Assembly: GCF_019929225.1 (NCBI RefSeq)
Contig: NZ_JAHZPA010000001.1
Coordinates: 824,805-888,804, forward strand
Reading direction: 5' to 3'
DNA length: 64,000 bases
Origin: Streptococcus sanguinis
Lineage (GTDB): Bacteria; Bacillota; Bacilli; Lactobacillales; Streptococcaceae
Made by a program: the position numbers and the translations under genes. Below the pieces are notes generated by a model. The model ran no database searches. It worked only from the letters and a program-made list of their open reading frames with translations, and was not told the origin of the DNA. Position 1 is the first letter of the stretch; every line of letters starts with the position of its first letter. Positions 52,832 to 62,650 of the stretch are shown one piece after another.

Positions 52832-53635
52832 TTAACCAAAATGACCTGAAACATAGTCATTAGTGGACTGAAGCTTGGCATTTTGGAAAATATTGGCCGT
52901 CTTATCGTACTCAATCAAGTCGCCCAGATAGAAGAATCCAGTGTAGTCACTAGCACGGGCAGCCTGCTGCATATTGTGGGTCACAATGATAATGGTATAG
53001 TTATTCTTAAGTTCAAACATGGTTTCTTCCAGCTGCATGGTCGCAATCGGATCCAAGGCTGACGCTGGCTCATCCATGAGCAGAATGTTTGGTTTGACTG
53101 AGATAGCACGGGCAATACAGAGCCGCTGCTGCTGACCCCCAGAGAGGGTCAGGGCTGACTTGTGCAAGTCATCTTTGACCTGATCCCAAAGAGCTGCTTG
53201 CTTAAGCGAGGTCTCCACAATCTCATCCAAAACCTTTCTATCTCTGACACCAGCCCGTTCATGAGCAAAGGTGATATTTCGATAGATGGACTTGGCAAAA
53301 GGATTTGGCCGTTGGAAAACCATGCCGATATGCTTGCGCATTTCATAAACATTGATTTCAGGGCGATTGACATCAATCCCCTCATAGAGAATCTCTCCAG
53401 TCACATTGGCAATATCAATGGTATCGTTCATGCGGTTAAGGCTGCGAAGATAGGTTGATTTCCCTGATCCAGACGGGCCAATCAAAGCAGTGATTTTGTT
53501 TTTTTCAAACTGCATATCAATGCCCTTGATGGATTCCTTTTTACCGTAGTAAACATGCAAATCCTTGGTCGACAGGGCTACCTTTTCTTCAGGAAAAGTA
53601 ATGATATGTTTTTCATTCCAATTATATTCTGTCAT
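52832..53635 (-). CDS. pstB: Phosphate ABC transporter ATP-binding protein (first PstB)
   Basis: 267 residues with an N-terminal extension of about 18, Walker [10 protein letters not shown], signature LSGGQQQR, Walker B ILLMDEPASALD and normal H-loop IVTHNMQQ. Powers PstCA-mediated phosphate import. It lies 10 bases after pstA and 75 before the second pstB. Confidence 0.96.
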   Translation of the reverse strand: MTEYNWNEKHIITFPEEKVALSTKDLHVYYGKKESIKGIDMQFEKNKITALIGPSGSGKSTYLRSLNRMNDTIDIANVTGEILYEGIDVNRPEINVYEMRKHIGMVFQRPNPFAKSIYRNITFAHERAGVRDRKVLDEIVETSLKQAALWDQVKDDLHKSALTLSGGQQQRLCIARAISVKPNILLMDEPASALDPIATMQLEETMFELKNNYTIIIVTHNMQQAARASDYTGFFYLGDLIEYDKTANIFQNAKLQSTNDYVSGHFG

Positions 53636-53645
53636 TTCTTCTCCT

Positions 53646-54530
53646 TTAAGCAGAGGTTAATTTCTTATGCAGATAGCTGCCCAGTTTGCGGGCTCCCAGA
53701 TTGAAAATCAAAATAAAAATCAGGAGAACTGCTGCTGAACCAGCAGAAACAGCTGTTCCATCAGGAATTGTTCCCTCACTGTTGACCTTCCAGATATGGA
53801 CGGCCAAGGTTTCAGCCTGACGGAAGATTGAGATAGGACTGGTGACACTGAAAATATTCCAGTTGGACCAGTCAAGAGCCGGCGCTGACTGACCTGCTGT
53901 ATAAATCAAGGCTGCTGCCTCACCAAAGATACGACCAGAAGCTAGTACAATACCTGTCACAATACTAGGCAAAGCTTCTGGGATGACCACATGCAGGACC
54001 GTTTCCCAGCGGGAAATTCCCAAGGCCAAACCAGCTTCACGTTGTGTATGATGGACATGGCGCAGGCTATCTTCGACGTTCCGCGTCATCTGAGGCAGAT
54101 TAAAGACGGTCAAGGCCAAGGCACCAGAAATGATTGAGAAGCCATACTCAAACTGTACAACAAAAATCAAATAACCAAAAAGCCCGACTACTACCGAAGG
54201 CAGTGAAGATAGAATTTCAATACAGGTACGGACAAAGTTGGTCACTGGGCCTTTCTTAGCATACTCTGACAGATAAACCCCAGCCCCCATAGAAAGAGGC
54301 ACAGAGATAATCAGAGTAATCACCAGCAGGAAGAAGGAATTATATAGCTGAATCCCAATACCACCGCCAGCTTGGTAAGAAGAGGATTTCCCTGTCAAGA
54401 AAGACCAGGAAACATGCGGCAAGCCTCTAACTAATATATAGAGGATAAGAGAGGCAAGGATGGCAACAATGATACTCGCTATTGTATAGAGAACACCAGT
54501 CGCCAATTTATCTAATTTCTTAGCGTGCAT
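53646..54530 (-). CDS. pstA: Phosphate ABC transporter permease PstA
   Basis: 294 residues, six transmembrane segments, with the ABC-contact loop EAGLALGISRWETVLHVVIPEALP. Forms the membrane channel with PstC. The start codon lies within the end of pstC (11-base overlap). Confidence 0.96.
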   Translation of the reverse strand: MHAKKLDKLATGVLYTIASIIVAILASLILYILVRGLPHVSWSFLTGKSSSYQAGGGIGIQLYNSFFLLVITLIISVPLSMGAGVYLSEYAKKGPVTNFVRTCIEILSSLPSVVVGLFGYLIFVVQFEYGFSIISGALALTVFNLPQMTRNVEDSLRHVHHTQREAGLALGISRWETVLHVVIPEALPSIVTGIVLASGRIFGEAAALIYTAGQSAPALDWSNWNIFSVTSPISIFRQAETLAVHIWKVNSEGTIPDGTAVSAGSAAVLLIFILIFNLGARKLGSYLHKKLTSA

Positions 54531-55437
54531 AGTTTTTCTTACCTCTTTCTTTTGTAATTAGTTTAATCACACTGTTAAAGGCTAAGCTCATCATCAAGAG
54601 CACCAGAGCCAGAGACCAGAGAACGTTATTATCCACTGTTCCCATAACGGTATTTCCGATTCCCATAGTCAGGACAGAGGTCAGTGTAGCTGCTGGTGTT
54701 GTCAGAGAAGTTGGAATCACCGCAGAGTTACCCACGACCATCTGGATAGCTAGAGCTTCACCAAAGGCACGCGCCATTCCAAAGACCACAGCTGTAAAGA
54801 TACCTGAGCGAGCAGCCTTGAGTGTTACCCGCCAAATGGTCTGCCAGCGCGTAGCTCCCATAGCCAGACTTGCTTCACGGTAGTGGCGCGGCACAGCACG
54901 CAGACTGTCTGTCGTCATAAAGGTTACTGTCGGCAAAATCATGACAAAGAGCACAAAAATACCAGACAAAATCCCAAAACCAGTACCGCCAGAGACTGTA
55001 CGGACAAAAGGAACCACGATTTGCAGACCGATAAATCCATAAACAACAGACGGAATACCAACTAAAAGCTCAATCGCAGGTTGCAGTATCTTTGCTCCTT
55101 TTGGAGAAACCTCTGTCATAAAGACTGCTGCACCAATCGCAAAGGGAGTTGCTATCAGAGCAGACAGAATGGTAACGATAAAGGAGCCTAAAATCATTGG
55201 CAAGGCACCGAATTCCTTACCAGAAGGATTCCAGACACCACCAAAAAGAAAATCAAAAACATTAACGCCGTTGACAAAGAAAGTAGATAGACCTTTCTGA
55301 GCAACGAAGATTAGAATCATAGCCACAATCACCACAATCAGTGACAGACAGGCAAAAGTCAGATAGCGACCAAACTTCTCCAAGCGAGAATTTTTAGAAG
55401 GCGATAACAACTTTTTGGTTAATTCCTCATTTTTCAT
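54520..55437 (-). CDS. pstC: Phosphate ABC transporter permease PstC
   Basis: 305 residues, six transmembrane segments and the contact loop [22 protein letters not shown]. Overlaps pstS by 4 bases (ATGA) and pstA by 11, so the three are translationally coupled. Confidence 0.96.
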   Translation of the reverse strand: MKNEELTKKLLSPSKNSRLEKFGRYLTFACLSLIVVIVAMILIFVAQKGLSTFFVNGVNVFDFLFGGVWNPSGKEFGALPMILGSFIVTILSALIATPFAIGAAVFMTEVSPKGAKILQPAIELLVGIPSVVYGFIGLQIVVPFVRTVSGGTGFGILSGIFVLFVMILPTVTFMTTDSLRAVPRHYREASLAMGATRWQTIWRVTLKAARSGIFTAVVFGMARAFGEALAIQMVVGNSAVIPTSLTTPAATLTSVLTMGIGNTVMGTVDNNVLWSLALVLLMMSLAFNSVIKLITKERGKKNYAR

Positions 55438-56315
55438 TTTGAATCTCCTTCTATTGCTGTGACATTCCCATCAGCGTCCTTGCTGACTTTCATATCGTTG
55501 ATTGAGATATAGCCCATGCTGGTAACAACGCCTTTTTGAACATCATCTGACAGCATATAGTCCAAAAACTCAGCAGCCAGACCAGTCGGCTTGCCCAGTG
55601 TATACATATGCTCATAAGACCAGAGCGACCAGTTATTGGTAGCAACATTTTCTGCTGTTGGTTCGTAGTTATTGAGTTTCAAGGTTTTAACAGACTCGTC
55701 AACATAGGCAAAGGCCAGGTAAGAAATCGCACCAGGAGTTTGCGAAACGATATTTTTGACCATACCGTTGGAATCCTGCTCCTGACTCTGCACAGCTGAT
55801 TTCCCATCCATAATGACACTGTCAAAGGTTGCTCGGGAACCAGAGCTAGCCGCACGATTGATAATTGAAATCTCCAAGTCCTTACCGCCCAGCTCTTTCC
55901 AGTTGGTGATTTCACCAGTGAAAATTTTCTGCAGCTGCTCGGACGTCAGGTTATCCACGTCAACTTCTTTATTGACAATCACAGCAATCCCAGCCACGGC
56001 GACCTTATGATCTACCAAATCAGACGCTTTGATCCCTTCCTTCTCTTCAGCGAAAACATCAGAGTTCCCGATTTCAACAGCTCCTGACTGCACTTGAGAT
56101 AGACCTGTACCAGATCCCCCCCCTTGTACATTGACTGTTTTACCGATGTTGTTAGAGCCAAAGTCATCAGCTGCCGCTTCAACTAAAGGCTGCAAAGCAG
56201 TTGACCCTACTGCTGTCATAGATTCACCACGGTCAATCCATGATGAACAAGCTGATAAGGTGAGTCCTAAGCCCAGAGCTGTCAGCGCTAAAGCAAATTT
56301 TTTCAATTTGTTCAA
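55434..56315 (-). CDS. pstS: Phosphate-binding lipoprotein PstS, TTG start
   Basis: 293 residues. Lipoprotein signal peptide with lipobox LSAC (Cys23), then the phosphate-binding domain ([40 protein letters not shown]). The start codon is TTG, 7 bases after AAAGGAG; no ATG fits. The upstream -10 region (TGATATAGT near 56410-56425) has no good -35, consistent with a promoter that needs the phosphate response regulator. First gene of the operon. Confidence 0.94.
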   Translation of the reverse strand: MNKLKKFALALTALGLGLTLSACSSWIDRGESMTAVGSTALQPLVEAAADDFGSNNIGKTVNVQGGGSGTGLSQVQSGAVEIGNSDVFAEEKEGIKASDLVDHKVAVAGIAVIVNKEVDVDNLTSEQLQKIFTGEITNWKELGGKDLEISIINRAASSGSRATFDSVIMDGKSAVQSQEQDSNGMVKNIVSQTPGAISYLAFAYVDESVKTLKLNNYEPTAENVATNNWSLWSYEHMYTLGKPTGLAAEFLDYMLSDDVQKGVVTSMGYISINDMKVSKDADGNVTAIEGDSK

Positions 56316-56445
56316 AAGATTTCTCCTTTAATAAAATCAAGAGGATGGGAAGTATCTTTAGTATTTCTTACTTAGCAGAAAGAAGCTTTTTTCAATACAT
56401 TCACATCTTCAACTATATCATATAATACCAGCTTTTCCTAATATT

Positions 56446-57750
56446 TTATCTAAATCTCAGGCCTTTTGGAAAATAATTTTTCAGGGTTTTTCCAGTGACT
56501 TTTGCAAAGCCCAGGCCGTTCCCGCCAAGGACTAGTTGGTACCAGCCGTTTGGCTGCGCTTCTGCCAGTTCAATCGTCTCTCCTGCTGCATATTTCTTGA
56601 AGTCCTGATTATTGATTTCAACTTGATTCAGAACCTCACTGGGCTTCATAGCCAAACCTAGGGCAAAGCTAGGCTCAAAGCGATTCTTCTTAAACGTTCC
56701 TAGATGCAAACCGTTACGAGCAATTTTGAGCTTGGACAGGTCTGGCAGGCCAGCTGGCAACAAATAAAGATTGTCCCCAAAGGTCTGCAGGTCACCAGTC
56801 AAGACTGTTTTTAGATGCTTGCTCTCAAAGTCCTGCCATAGCTTTCTTTGCTCGCTCGTCAAACGATTCTTACTTGATTTAATCTTCTTGCAGCTATTCT
56901 CACCAGTAAAGCGAAAGTGAGCTGCAAACTGACCTTCACCTTTGAAGCGATGCGGATACATCCGAGCTGTCTCCGGAAAGCCAATTCCTTCAGTCATCCC
57001 GTTTATCTTAGGAATATCAATCAGTTCAAGTGGAAATTCTTCCAGTAACCAAGCAACGACGTCTTCATTTTCTTCAGGAGCCCAAGTACAGGTCGAATAA
57101 ACCAGACGACCGTCCTTGGCAAGCATGCTCATAGCGGCTGTTAAAATCTCTCGCTGGAGCTGGGCGCATTGAGCTGGATAATCCGGCGTCCAATACTGGG
57201 TAGCATCCGGCTGCTTACGAAACATGCCCTCGCCCGAGCAAGGAGCATCCAGCACAATCAAATCGAAATAACCTTCAAAGACCTGAGCCAACCGCTCAGC
57301 TGATTCATTGGTAACAAGCACATTTCTAGCACCAAAGCGCTCAATGTTCTCCACTAAGATTTTTGAGCGTTTGCTATTGATTTCGTTGGAGACCAGTAGG
57401 CCTGTATTGTCCAAAAAAGACAAGAGATGGGTAGACTTGCCACCTGGTGCTGCTGCCAAATCTAGGACCTTCATCCCCTTAGATGGTGCTGCTATCTGAG
57501 CCACCATCTGAGCTGCTGGCTCCTGCGAATATACCAGACCAGTCACATGCTCAGCAGACTTGCCAGGCACCTTGCCATAAAAGCCCCAGTCTGTCTGAGG
57601 AATGGCATCTGAGAAATTCTGCTGGCCTTCTTTCAGAGGATTGCTGCGAAAGGCCGAAATCGGCTCCTCGTCAAAAGTCGCAAAAAAGTCCGCCGCTTCC
57701 ACGCCTAAAATCTGCTCATATTTTTCTTTAAAACCTTTAGGAAAGTCCAT
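56446..57750 (-). CDS. rsmF: 16S rRNA m5C methyltransferase (RsmF/RsmB-like)
   Basis: 434-residue RNA cytosine-5 methyltransferase: SAM motif LDLAAAPGGKSTHLL, active-site Cys in DAPCSGEG, second Cys in YSTCTWAPEENE, and a C-terminal PUA-like RsmF domain. Modifies 16S rRNA. Its start is one base from the end of the IMPase gene, so it is the distal gene of the spxA-UPF0223-IMPase transcript. Confidence 0.9.
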   Translation of the reverse strand: MDFPKGFKEKYEQILGVEAADFFATFDEEPISAFRSNPLKEGQQNFSDAIPQTDWGFYGKVPGKSAEHVTGLVYSQEPAAQMVAQIAAPSKGMKVLDLAAAPGGKSTHLLSFLDNTGLLVSNEINSKRSKILVENIERFGARNVLVTNESAERLAQVFEGYFDLIVLDAPCSGEGMFRKQPDATQYWTPDYPAQCAQLQREILTAAMSMLAKDGRLVYSTCTWAPEENEDVVAWLLEEFPLELIDIPKINGMTEGIGFPETARMYPHRFKGEGQFAAHFRFTGENSCKKIKSSKNRLTSEQRKLWQDFESKHLKTVLTGDLQTFGDNLYLLPAGLPDLSKLKIARNGLHLGTFKKNRFEPSFALGLAMKPSEVLNQVEINNQDFKKYAAGETIELAEAQPNGWYQLVLGGNGLGFAKVTGKTLKNYFPKGLRFR

Positions 57751-58521
57751 CTACTGCTTCCCCTTTTCTAAATAAGGCGTCAGAGCCGATAGTTTGCACT
57801 TAGGCGCCATCATGACAGGCTGCCGAGTCTGGAAATTTAGCTGACTGCCATCCAAGGTCTGGACGATAAAGCCTAGCTTCTCCGCCATAATCGAAGCCGC
57901 CGCATAATCCCAAGGCCAGTTGTAGGAAAAATAAGCCAAGAGGCCACCAGATAGTACCTTGCTAAAACTAATCCCAGCACTGCCATAAACCCGAACGCCT
58001 AAACACTCCCGAGCCAAGTCTGCCAAGCCCCAATCATTGGCTTGCAGCATACCGGCATTAGAAGCCATGAGAAAATCTTGAAAAGGCCGGTCCTCAAAAG
58101 CAGGAAGTTTCCAGTCGTTACAGTAGACGTCAAAGTCACCGCCACCATGATAGAGCTGGTCTCTAGTCACATCATAGATCAAGCCAAAACGACCAATGCC
58201 CTTTTCAAAATAGGCAATCATAACAGCAAAATCAGCTTTCTGAGTGATAAAGTTGGTGGTCCCGTCGATTGGATCTATCACCCAAACATTGCCATCAGCA
58301 ATATTATGTCGGAGTCCATTTTCCTCCGCTAAAATAGCATCCTGCGGATAGCGGGCTAGAATCTTAGCCACCAAATCATCCTGAACCCTTCGGTCCATCT
58401 GGGTGACCAAGTCAGTGGCACTGGTCTTTTGTCTCACATCCAAATCATCATAGAGATGTTCTCTCAAAAAAGCACCAGCTTGGTAGATGATTTCTTTAGC
58501 AAAATGAAATTTATTTTCCAA
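57751..58521 (-). CDS. Inositol monophosphatase-family protein
   Basis: 256 residues starting at TTG 58521 ([14 protein letters not shown] as translated), which follows AAAGGAAG and overlaps the UPF0223 gene by 11 bases; the longer frame from 58656 runs through that gene and is rejected. Metal-binding motifs are [14 protein letters not shown] and WPWDYAA. Family members dephosphorylate inositol phosphate, NADP or PAP; the substrate here is unknown. Confidence 0.88.
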   Translation of the reverse strand: MENKFHFAKEIIYQAGAFLREHLYDDLDVRQKTSATDLVTQMDRRVQDDLVAKILARYPQDAILAEENGLRHNIADGNVWVIDPIDGTTNFITQKADFAVMIAYFEKGIGRFGLIYDVTRDQLYHGGGDFDVYCNDWKLPAFEDRPFQDFLMASNAGMLQANDWGLADLARECLGVRVYGSAGISFSKVLSGGLLAYFSYNWPWDYAAASIMAEKLGFIVQTLDGSQLNFQTRQPVMMAPKCKLSALTPYLEKGKQ

Positions 58522-58789
58522 GAGAAATGCTTCCTTTACCTTTACTTTTTGCCTCTTGAACAGCATGATAAAGCGAATAACCGCTGACGTTTTCAAACTC
58601 ACGGCCGATTCGCTTCTCTTGGCCCTTGCTAGGAACAACTTGCTTGAAAGCCGCATAGGACTTCAAGAGCTTTTCCGCTTGGACTTTCTGCTCATAAGCT
58701 GCTTCTACATCATTAAAAAAAGAGAGCACCGAAGCAAGCTCTTCAGTGCTCCACGATAAATCTAGTGGGTAACTATAATTTTTGTTCAT
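58511..58789 (-). CDS. UPF0223 protein
   Basis: 92 residues, helical, N-terminal [20 protein letters not shown] and [19 protein letters not shown], the UPF0223 (YktA-type) signatures. Function unknown. Two bases after spxA and overlapping the IMPase gene. Confidence 0.9.
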   Translation of the reverse strand: MNKNYSYPLDLSWSTEELASVLSFFNDVEAAYEQKVQAEKLLKSYAAFKQVVPSKGQEKRIGREFENVSGYSLYHAVQEAKSKGKGSISLGK

Positions 58790-58791
58790 CT

Positions 58792-59193
58792 TTACTGAAT
58801 ATCTGCCCGCATGGTTGCGGATCTTAACTCTTCCTTACGATAACTACGAGGCAGGAAAGCACGAATTTCATCCTCGTTAAAGCCGATTTGCATCCGTTTG
58901 CCGTCTAAAATAATTGGGCGTCGCAAAAGACTGGGATTTTCCTCAATCAACTGAATCAAGGTTGAAATGGACAAATCCTCCACATCCAAATCTAATTTCT
59001 GAAAAATTTTTGAGCGAGTTGAAATAATGTCGTCTGTACCGTTCTCTGTCAGAGAAAGAATGTGTTGCAATTCGGGAGCTGACAGAGGGCTCGTCATGAT
59101 ATTATGTTCCTGAAAGGGCACTTCATGATTTAGCAGCCAAGCACGCGCCTTACGGCAAGAAGTACAACTCGGCGATAAAAATAATGTAATCAT
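58792..59193 (-). CDS. spxA: Spx-family RNA polymerase-binding regulator
   Basis: 133 residues of the ArsC-like Spx fold: redox motif C10-T-S-C13 at the N terminus, [14 protein letters not shown], and [21 protein letters not shown]. Spx binds the RNA polymerase alpha C-terminal domain and turns on oxidative-stress genes. The neighbourhood UPF0223-IMPase matches the S. mutans spxA locus. First gene of the unit with rsmF; its promoter lies under a perfect palindrome. Confidence 0.9.
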   Translation of the reverse strand: MITLFLSPSCTSCRKARAWLLNHEVPFQEHNIMTSPLSAPELQHILSLTENGTDDIISTRSKIFQKLDLDVEDLSISTLIQLIEENPSLLRRPIILDGKRMQIGFNEDEIRAFLPRSYRKEELRSATMRADIQ

Positions 59194-59212
59194 GCGTCTC
59201 TCTTCTAATTCT

Positions 59213-59258
59213 GTATAATAACTACCTCTATTATACTAAATTTTATTTGGCTTGACTA
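59213..59258 (-). promoter_or_regulatory. spxA promoter with an overlapping palindrome
   Basis: On the minus strand TAGTCA (59258-59253), 17 bases, TATAAT (59235-59230). A perfect inverted repeat GTATAATA/TATTATAC with an 8-base centre (59213-59236) covers the -10 and the start region. It could be an operator; it also creates a TATAAT on the opposite strand. Confidence 0.65.
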
Positions 59259-59304
59259 TATTTTTTTGAAAATTACTGCCGAATGTCATGAAAATATAAA
59301 TTTT

Positions 59305-60234
59305 TCAACTATTTCGATAACCAGTCCAACTTCTAGCGATCCGTTCATCGCTCTGCAGCTGAGCAACCAAACTGTCAATACCTTCAAACTTAACCATCTC
59401 GCGAATCTTATCCAGCCAGAAAATCCGAATGGTATCTCCATAAATATCCTGAGAAAAATCAAAGATATTAACCTCAAAACGGAGTTCATCACCGTCAAAA
59501 GTTACATTTTTCCCAACACTAGCCATACCGCGATAGCGCTGACCATTGTGCTCAACATCCGCGACATAGACGCCATCTCCTGGGAGACGGACTCGATCCA
59601 AGGGAGCTAGATTGGCTGTTGGATAGCCAATCGTCCGTCCTCTGGCATTGCCATGAACCACGATCCCGCGAGTGGACAGAGGATAGCCCAACAATTCCTG
59701 GGTTTTCAGCATATCACCGACAGCAATCGTCTCCCGAATCCGTGTGGAAGAAATCTTCCGATTATCCAGATTAACCGAAGGAACGATAACAATCTTACCG
59801 TTAAAATAATCTCTCAGCTCATGTGACTCTTTGCGGTCTGAGCCAAAATGATAGTCAAAGCCAGCTACCACAGCTTTGGCACGCAGACGAGATACATACT
59901 TCTCAAAAAAGTCCCGAGCTGTATTGCCCGCAAAATGGCTAGTAAAATCAATCAGGTAAAGATAGTCAACACCTAAACTTTCCAGCTGCGCCATCCGGTC
60001 CTCAGGACTAGCCAGATGCAGCATGAGATCAGGCTGGTAGCGGACAAAGGCCAGCTTAGGAGACTCTGGGAAGGTCATCACTGCAATCTTGAGACCTTGC
60101 TCCGTTGCAATCTCTCTCGCTTTCTCAAAGAGTGCCTGATGCCCCTTATGCAGTCCATCGAAATAGCCTAGAACAAGGACTGTATCTTCTGTCTGATCAA
60201 TCCCTTTTTCATCTATAATTCTCTTGGTTATCAT
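59305..60234 (-). CDS. ribF: Bifunctional riboflavin kinase / FAD synthetase
   Basis: Makes FMN and FAD. 309 residues: N-terminal adenylyltransferase domain (LGYFDGLHKGHQALF with the HxGH-like site, SSTRIRE) and C-terminal riboflavin kinase domain (GNARGRTIGYPTANL). Two adjacent ATG codons (60237, 60234) follow AGAGGA; the second is used. Single gene after a 244-base interval. Confidence 0.95.
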   Translation of the reverse strand: MITKRIIDEKGIDQTEDTVLVLGYFDGLHKGHQALFEKAREIATEQGLKIAVMTFPESPKLAFVRYQPDLMLHLASPEDRMAQLESLGVDYLYLIDFTSHFAGNTARDFFEKYVSRLRAKAVVAGFDYHFGSDRKESHELRDYFNGKIVIVPSVNLDNRKISSTRIRETIAVGDMLKTQELLGYPLSTRGIVVHGNARGRTIGYPTANLAPLDRVRLPGDGVYVADVEHNGQRYRGMASVGKNVTFDGDELRFEVNIFDFSQDIYGDTIRIFWLDKIREMVKFEGIDSLVAQLQSDERIARSWTGYRNS

Positions 60235-60358
60235 CATTCCTCTATTTTACTACGCATTTGCTATTTTTACAATATCCGTTCCGCGCGAAACTGCAAAATA
60301 TTCAAAAAGATTTTACTGCCTTAGTCAGGGCGTTGGTCAAAATCTGAAAAAAGCAAAA

Positions 60359-60394
60359 CAAAAGGACAGCAGTTGTGCAGTTGCTGTCCTTTTG
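60359..60394 (-). terminator. Hairpin terminator downstream of truB
   Basis: CAAAAGGACAGCA and TGCTGTCCTTTTG form a perfect 13-bp stem (60359-60371 with 60382-60394) around a 10-base loop, with TTTTGTTTT following on the minus strand. A TGTTATAAT promoter-like element (forward 60412-60419) lies between truB and this hairpin. The remainder of 60235-60481 shows no gene. Confidence 0.75.
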
Positions 60395-60481
60395 TGAGGT
60401 TTAATGAAATTATTATAACATGCAAGCGCACATTTCATATTACAAAAGAGTAACAATCTTTTGACAATTCTACTGCGGATA

Positions 60482-61360
60482 TTAAAGGAAGACTTTGCGG
60501 GGCTTGTAGGCGGTTTCCCGCTTTTCCAAAATGGCTACTAACTTCTCCTTATAAAAGCCAGCTAGCTCCGCTTCTTCTGACACCAAGCTGATAAAACGGC
60601 CATTTCTCACATCCTCAACTTGCTCGTCAGAAAGCTCAACCTTCACTAAATCTCCGATTCCTAATTCGAGTGGTTGGAGGAAGGAGAAATCATCTACTGC
60701 TACTCGCTCTGCTATTTCATCCAGAGTCAAGGCATCATCTAAGCTCATACCTGCCGAGGAAGTCCGTGTCAGCTGGGACATGTGACTGGCAAAGCCAAGC
60801 TTAGCTCCCAAATCAACAGACAGGGTTCGGACATAGGTCCCCTTGCTGCACTTGACTCGAAAACGAAAGCGGGCTTGCTCATCTTCATAGGAAATCGGAC
60901 TGGTGCGCTCGAAACTATAGATGGTCACCTGCCGCTCTGGCCGCTCCACTTCTTGACCCGCTCTAGCATACTCATAAAGCTTGCGGCCATTGACCTTGAC
61001 TGCAGAGTACATGGGCGGAATCTGGCGAATCTCACCAGTCATGGACTCCATCGCTTCATCGATAAGGGCTTCTTCTAAAAGCTCTGTCACTGGCGTCCGC
61101 TCTAAGATGTCTCCGCTAGCATCCTCTGTCGTCGTTGAGCAGCCTAGAGTAATCTCCCCCTCGTAGACCTTGCCTTCCTCCTGCATAAACTCGACCAAGC
61201 GCGTCGCCTTGCCCACAGCAATCGGAAGCACCCCTACTACATCTGGATCCAAGGTTCCCCCATGACCGATTTTCTTGGTTTTTAAAATCTTTCGCAGCTT
61301 AAATACCGCATCATGCGAGGTCATGCCCGCTTCTTTTCTTAGGTTGATAATTCCGTTCAT
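60482..61360 (-). CDS. truB: tRNA pseudouridine-55 synthase
   Basis: 292 residues. N-terminal [15 protein letters not shown] and catalytic Asp in [37 protein letters not shown] and [10 protein letters not shown] follow. Forms pseudouridine in the T-loop of tRNAs. Starts 3 bases after the hydrolase gene, so it shares that transcript. Confidence 0.96.
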   Translation of the reverse strand: MNGIINLRKEAGMTSHDAVFKLRKILKTKKIGHGGTLDPDVVGVLPIAVGKATRLVEFMQEEGKVYEGEITLGCSTTTEDASGDILERTPVTELLEEALIDEAMESMTGEIRQIPPMYSAVKVNGRKLYEYARAGQEVERPERQVTIYSFERTSPISYEDEQARFRFRVKCSKGTYVRTLSVDLGAKLGFASHMSQLTRTSSAGMSLDDALTLDEIAERVAVDDFSFLQPLELGIGDLVKVELSDEQVEDVRNGRFISLVSEEAELAGFYKEKLVAILEKRETAYKPRKVFL

Positions 61361-61363
61361 TGG

Positions 61364-62167
61364 TTAACTTTCTAAAAATAGTAAAACTCTCTTTTGGAAA
61401 TCCTTATGCTGTTCATAGAGTGCGTGGCCACAGTCTGGCAAAATAGTGAACTGGCTATCTTTGATATGGTGATGCAATTCGAGCGAAGCTTCTACACCTA
61501 GAACGTCATCTTCTTCTGCTCCGATGACTAGCGTAGGACAGTTGATCTTTTCCAGAACTGCTAAACTATCATGTCTTAAGCAAGATATGGTCTGAATAGC
61601 AATCCGCTGTTTATCTTTAATACGACCAAAGATTCCCATTATTCGATAAAGGTATTTAAACTTTCCAAAGGATTTAGGTGTATAAGAGTGACTTGCAATA
61701 TCCAACATTAGTTCCTTATAGGATCCAGTCTGACTCAACTCAAGCCAGCGAGTAATCCGCTCCCTACCAAGATTATTCAGTTTCGCAGTAGTAACTGTCA
61801 AAATCAATTTTTCAACTCTTTCTGAGAAATCTGCTGCCAACCATTGGGCAATCATACCACCTTGAGAAATTCCTAGGATAGCTACCGTTTTCAAACCTAA
61901 AACATCCATTGCTTCAGCTATATCAGTCGCCATATCTCGTGTTGAATAATTTTCTGGCAACTCATTGATTCTGCTAAAAACATAGACCTGGTAAGCTGTT
62001 GCGAAGTCCCTATAAGCTAGGGCAAGCATTTGCGCCATTCTCTTAACAGTCGCCAAACCATCTCCTAGACCTGGAATGATGAGCAGCGGCTTCTTCCCTT
62101 TTCCAAAGGTCGCATAATCCATGCTTTTTTCGTTAAAATATAAGGTTTTCCCTTTTGTTGAAGACAT
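61364..62167 (-). CDS. Alpha/beta-hydrolase fold protein
   Basis: 267 residues. Oxyanion motif IIPGLGDG, nucleophile elbow GISQGGM, probable acid in VIGAEEDDVLG and His in DCGHALYEQH. No substrate can be assigned. Between the GNAT and truB genes on the same strand. Confidence 0.82.
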   Translation of the reverse strand: MSSTKGKTLYFNEKSMDYATFGKGKKPLLIIPGLGDGLATVKRMAQMLALAYRDFATAYQVYVFSRINELPENYSTRDMATDIAEAMDVLGLKTVAILGISQGGMIAQWLAADFSERVEKLILTVTTAKLNNLGRERITRWLELSQTGSYKELMLDIASHSYTPKSFGKFKYLYRIMGIFGRIKDKQRIAIQTISCLRHDSLAVLEKINCPTLVIGAEEDDVLGVEASLELHHHIKDSQFTILPDCGHALYEQHKDFQKRVLLFLES

Positions 62168-62197
62168 TACTTCGTTTCCCTTACTATTTTATCATGT

Positions 62198-62641
62198 TTA
62201 TTCATGTTGACTTTTTAAATGCAGAGCAAAGCCGGCAGTCACTTTTTCAAATCCAACCGCCTGATAAAACTGATGTGCAGCATTTCGTTCAGAAGTTAAT
62301 CCACTATTTAGAGTCAGTGCCTTAACTCCTTCTTTTACCGCTTGTTTTTTCAATTCATCGATTAGCCTACTAGCAATTCCTTGTCGTCTTGCTTCTTTTG
62401 CAACTGACAAAGCTAAAATACGATAGTAAGATCCATCTGCTTCAAAAAAGAAGAGCTTTGCATAACCTAAGAAACCTAAAATTTCTCCGTTTCTTTCAGC
62501 TAAAAGACAGCCATAATGCGGCTGAGAAAGAATCGTTTCTAAACGTCGAGCCAGCTTAGAAGCGGTCGTTGGATAGCCCAAGTCTTCGTATAAAGACAGT
62601 AAGGCTTCAGCATCTTTCATGGTTGCTTTTCGTATCTGCAT
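62198..62641 (-). CDS. GNAT-family N-acetyltransferase
   Basis: 147 residues with the acetyl-CoA loop VAKEARRQGIASRLIDELKK (R-R-x-G-x-A) and the C-terminal NAAHQFYQAVGF. It acetylates an unknown amine. Follows DUF2130 by 9 bases. Confidence 0.87.
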   Translation of the reverse strand: MQIRKATMKDAEALLSLYEDLGYPTTASKLARRLETILSQPHYGCLLAERNGEILGFLGYAKLFFFEADGSYYRILALSVAKEARRQGIASRLIDELKKQAVKEGVKALTLNSGLTSERNAAHQFYQAVGFEKVTAGFALHLKSQHE

Positions 62642-62650
62642 AGGATCCTC

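Noticed and set aside
56302..56315. Broken or truncated pstS because no ATG start is present
   Set aside because: TTG at 56315 has a well-placed AAAGGAG and yields an intact lipoprotein signal peptide.
57751..58656. Extended 301-residue form of the IMPase-family protein
   Set aside because: The first 45 codons overlap the UPF0223 gene in another frame; TTG 58521 has its own ribosome binding site and matches the family N terminus.
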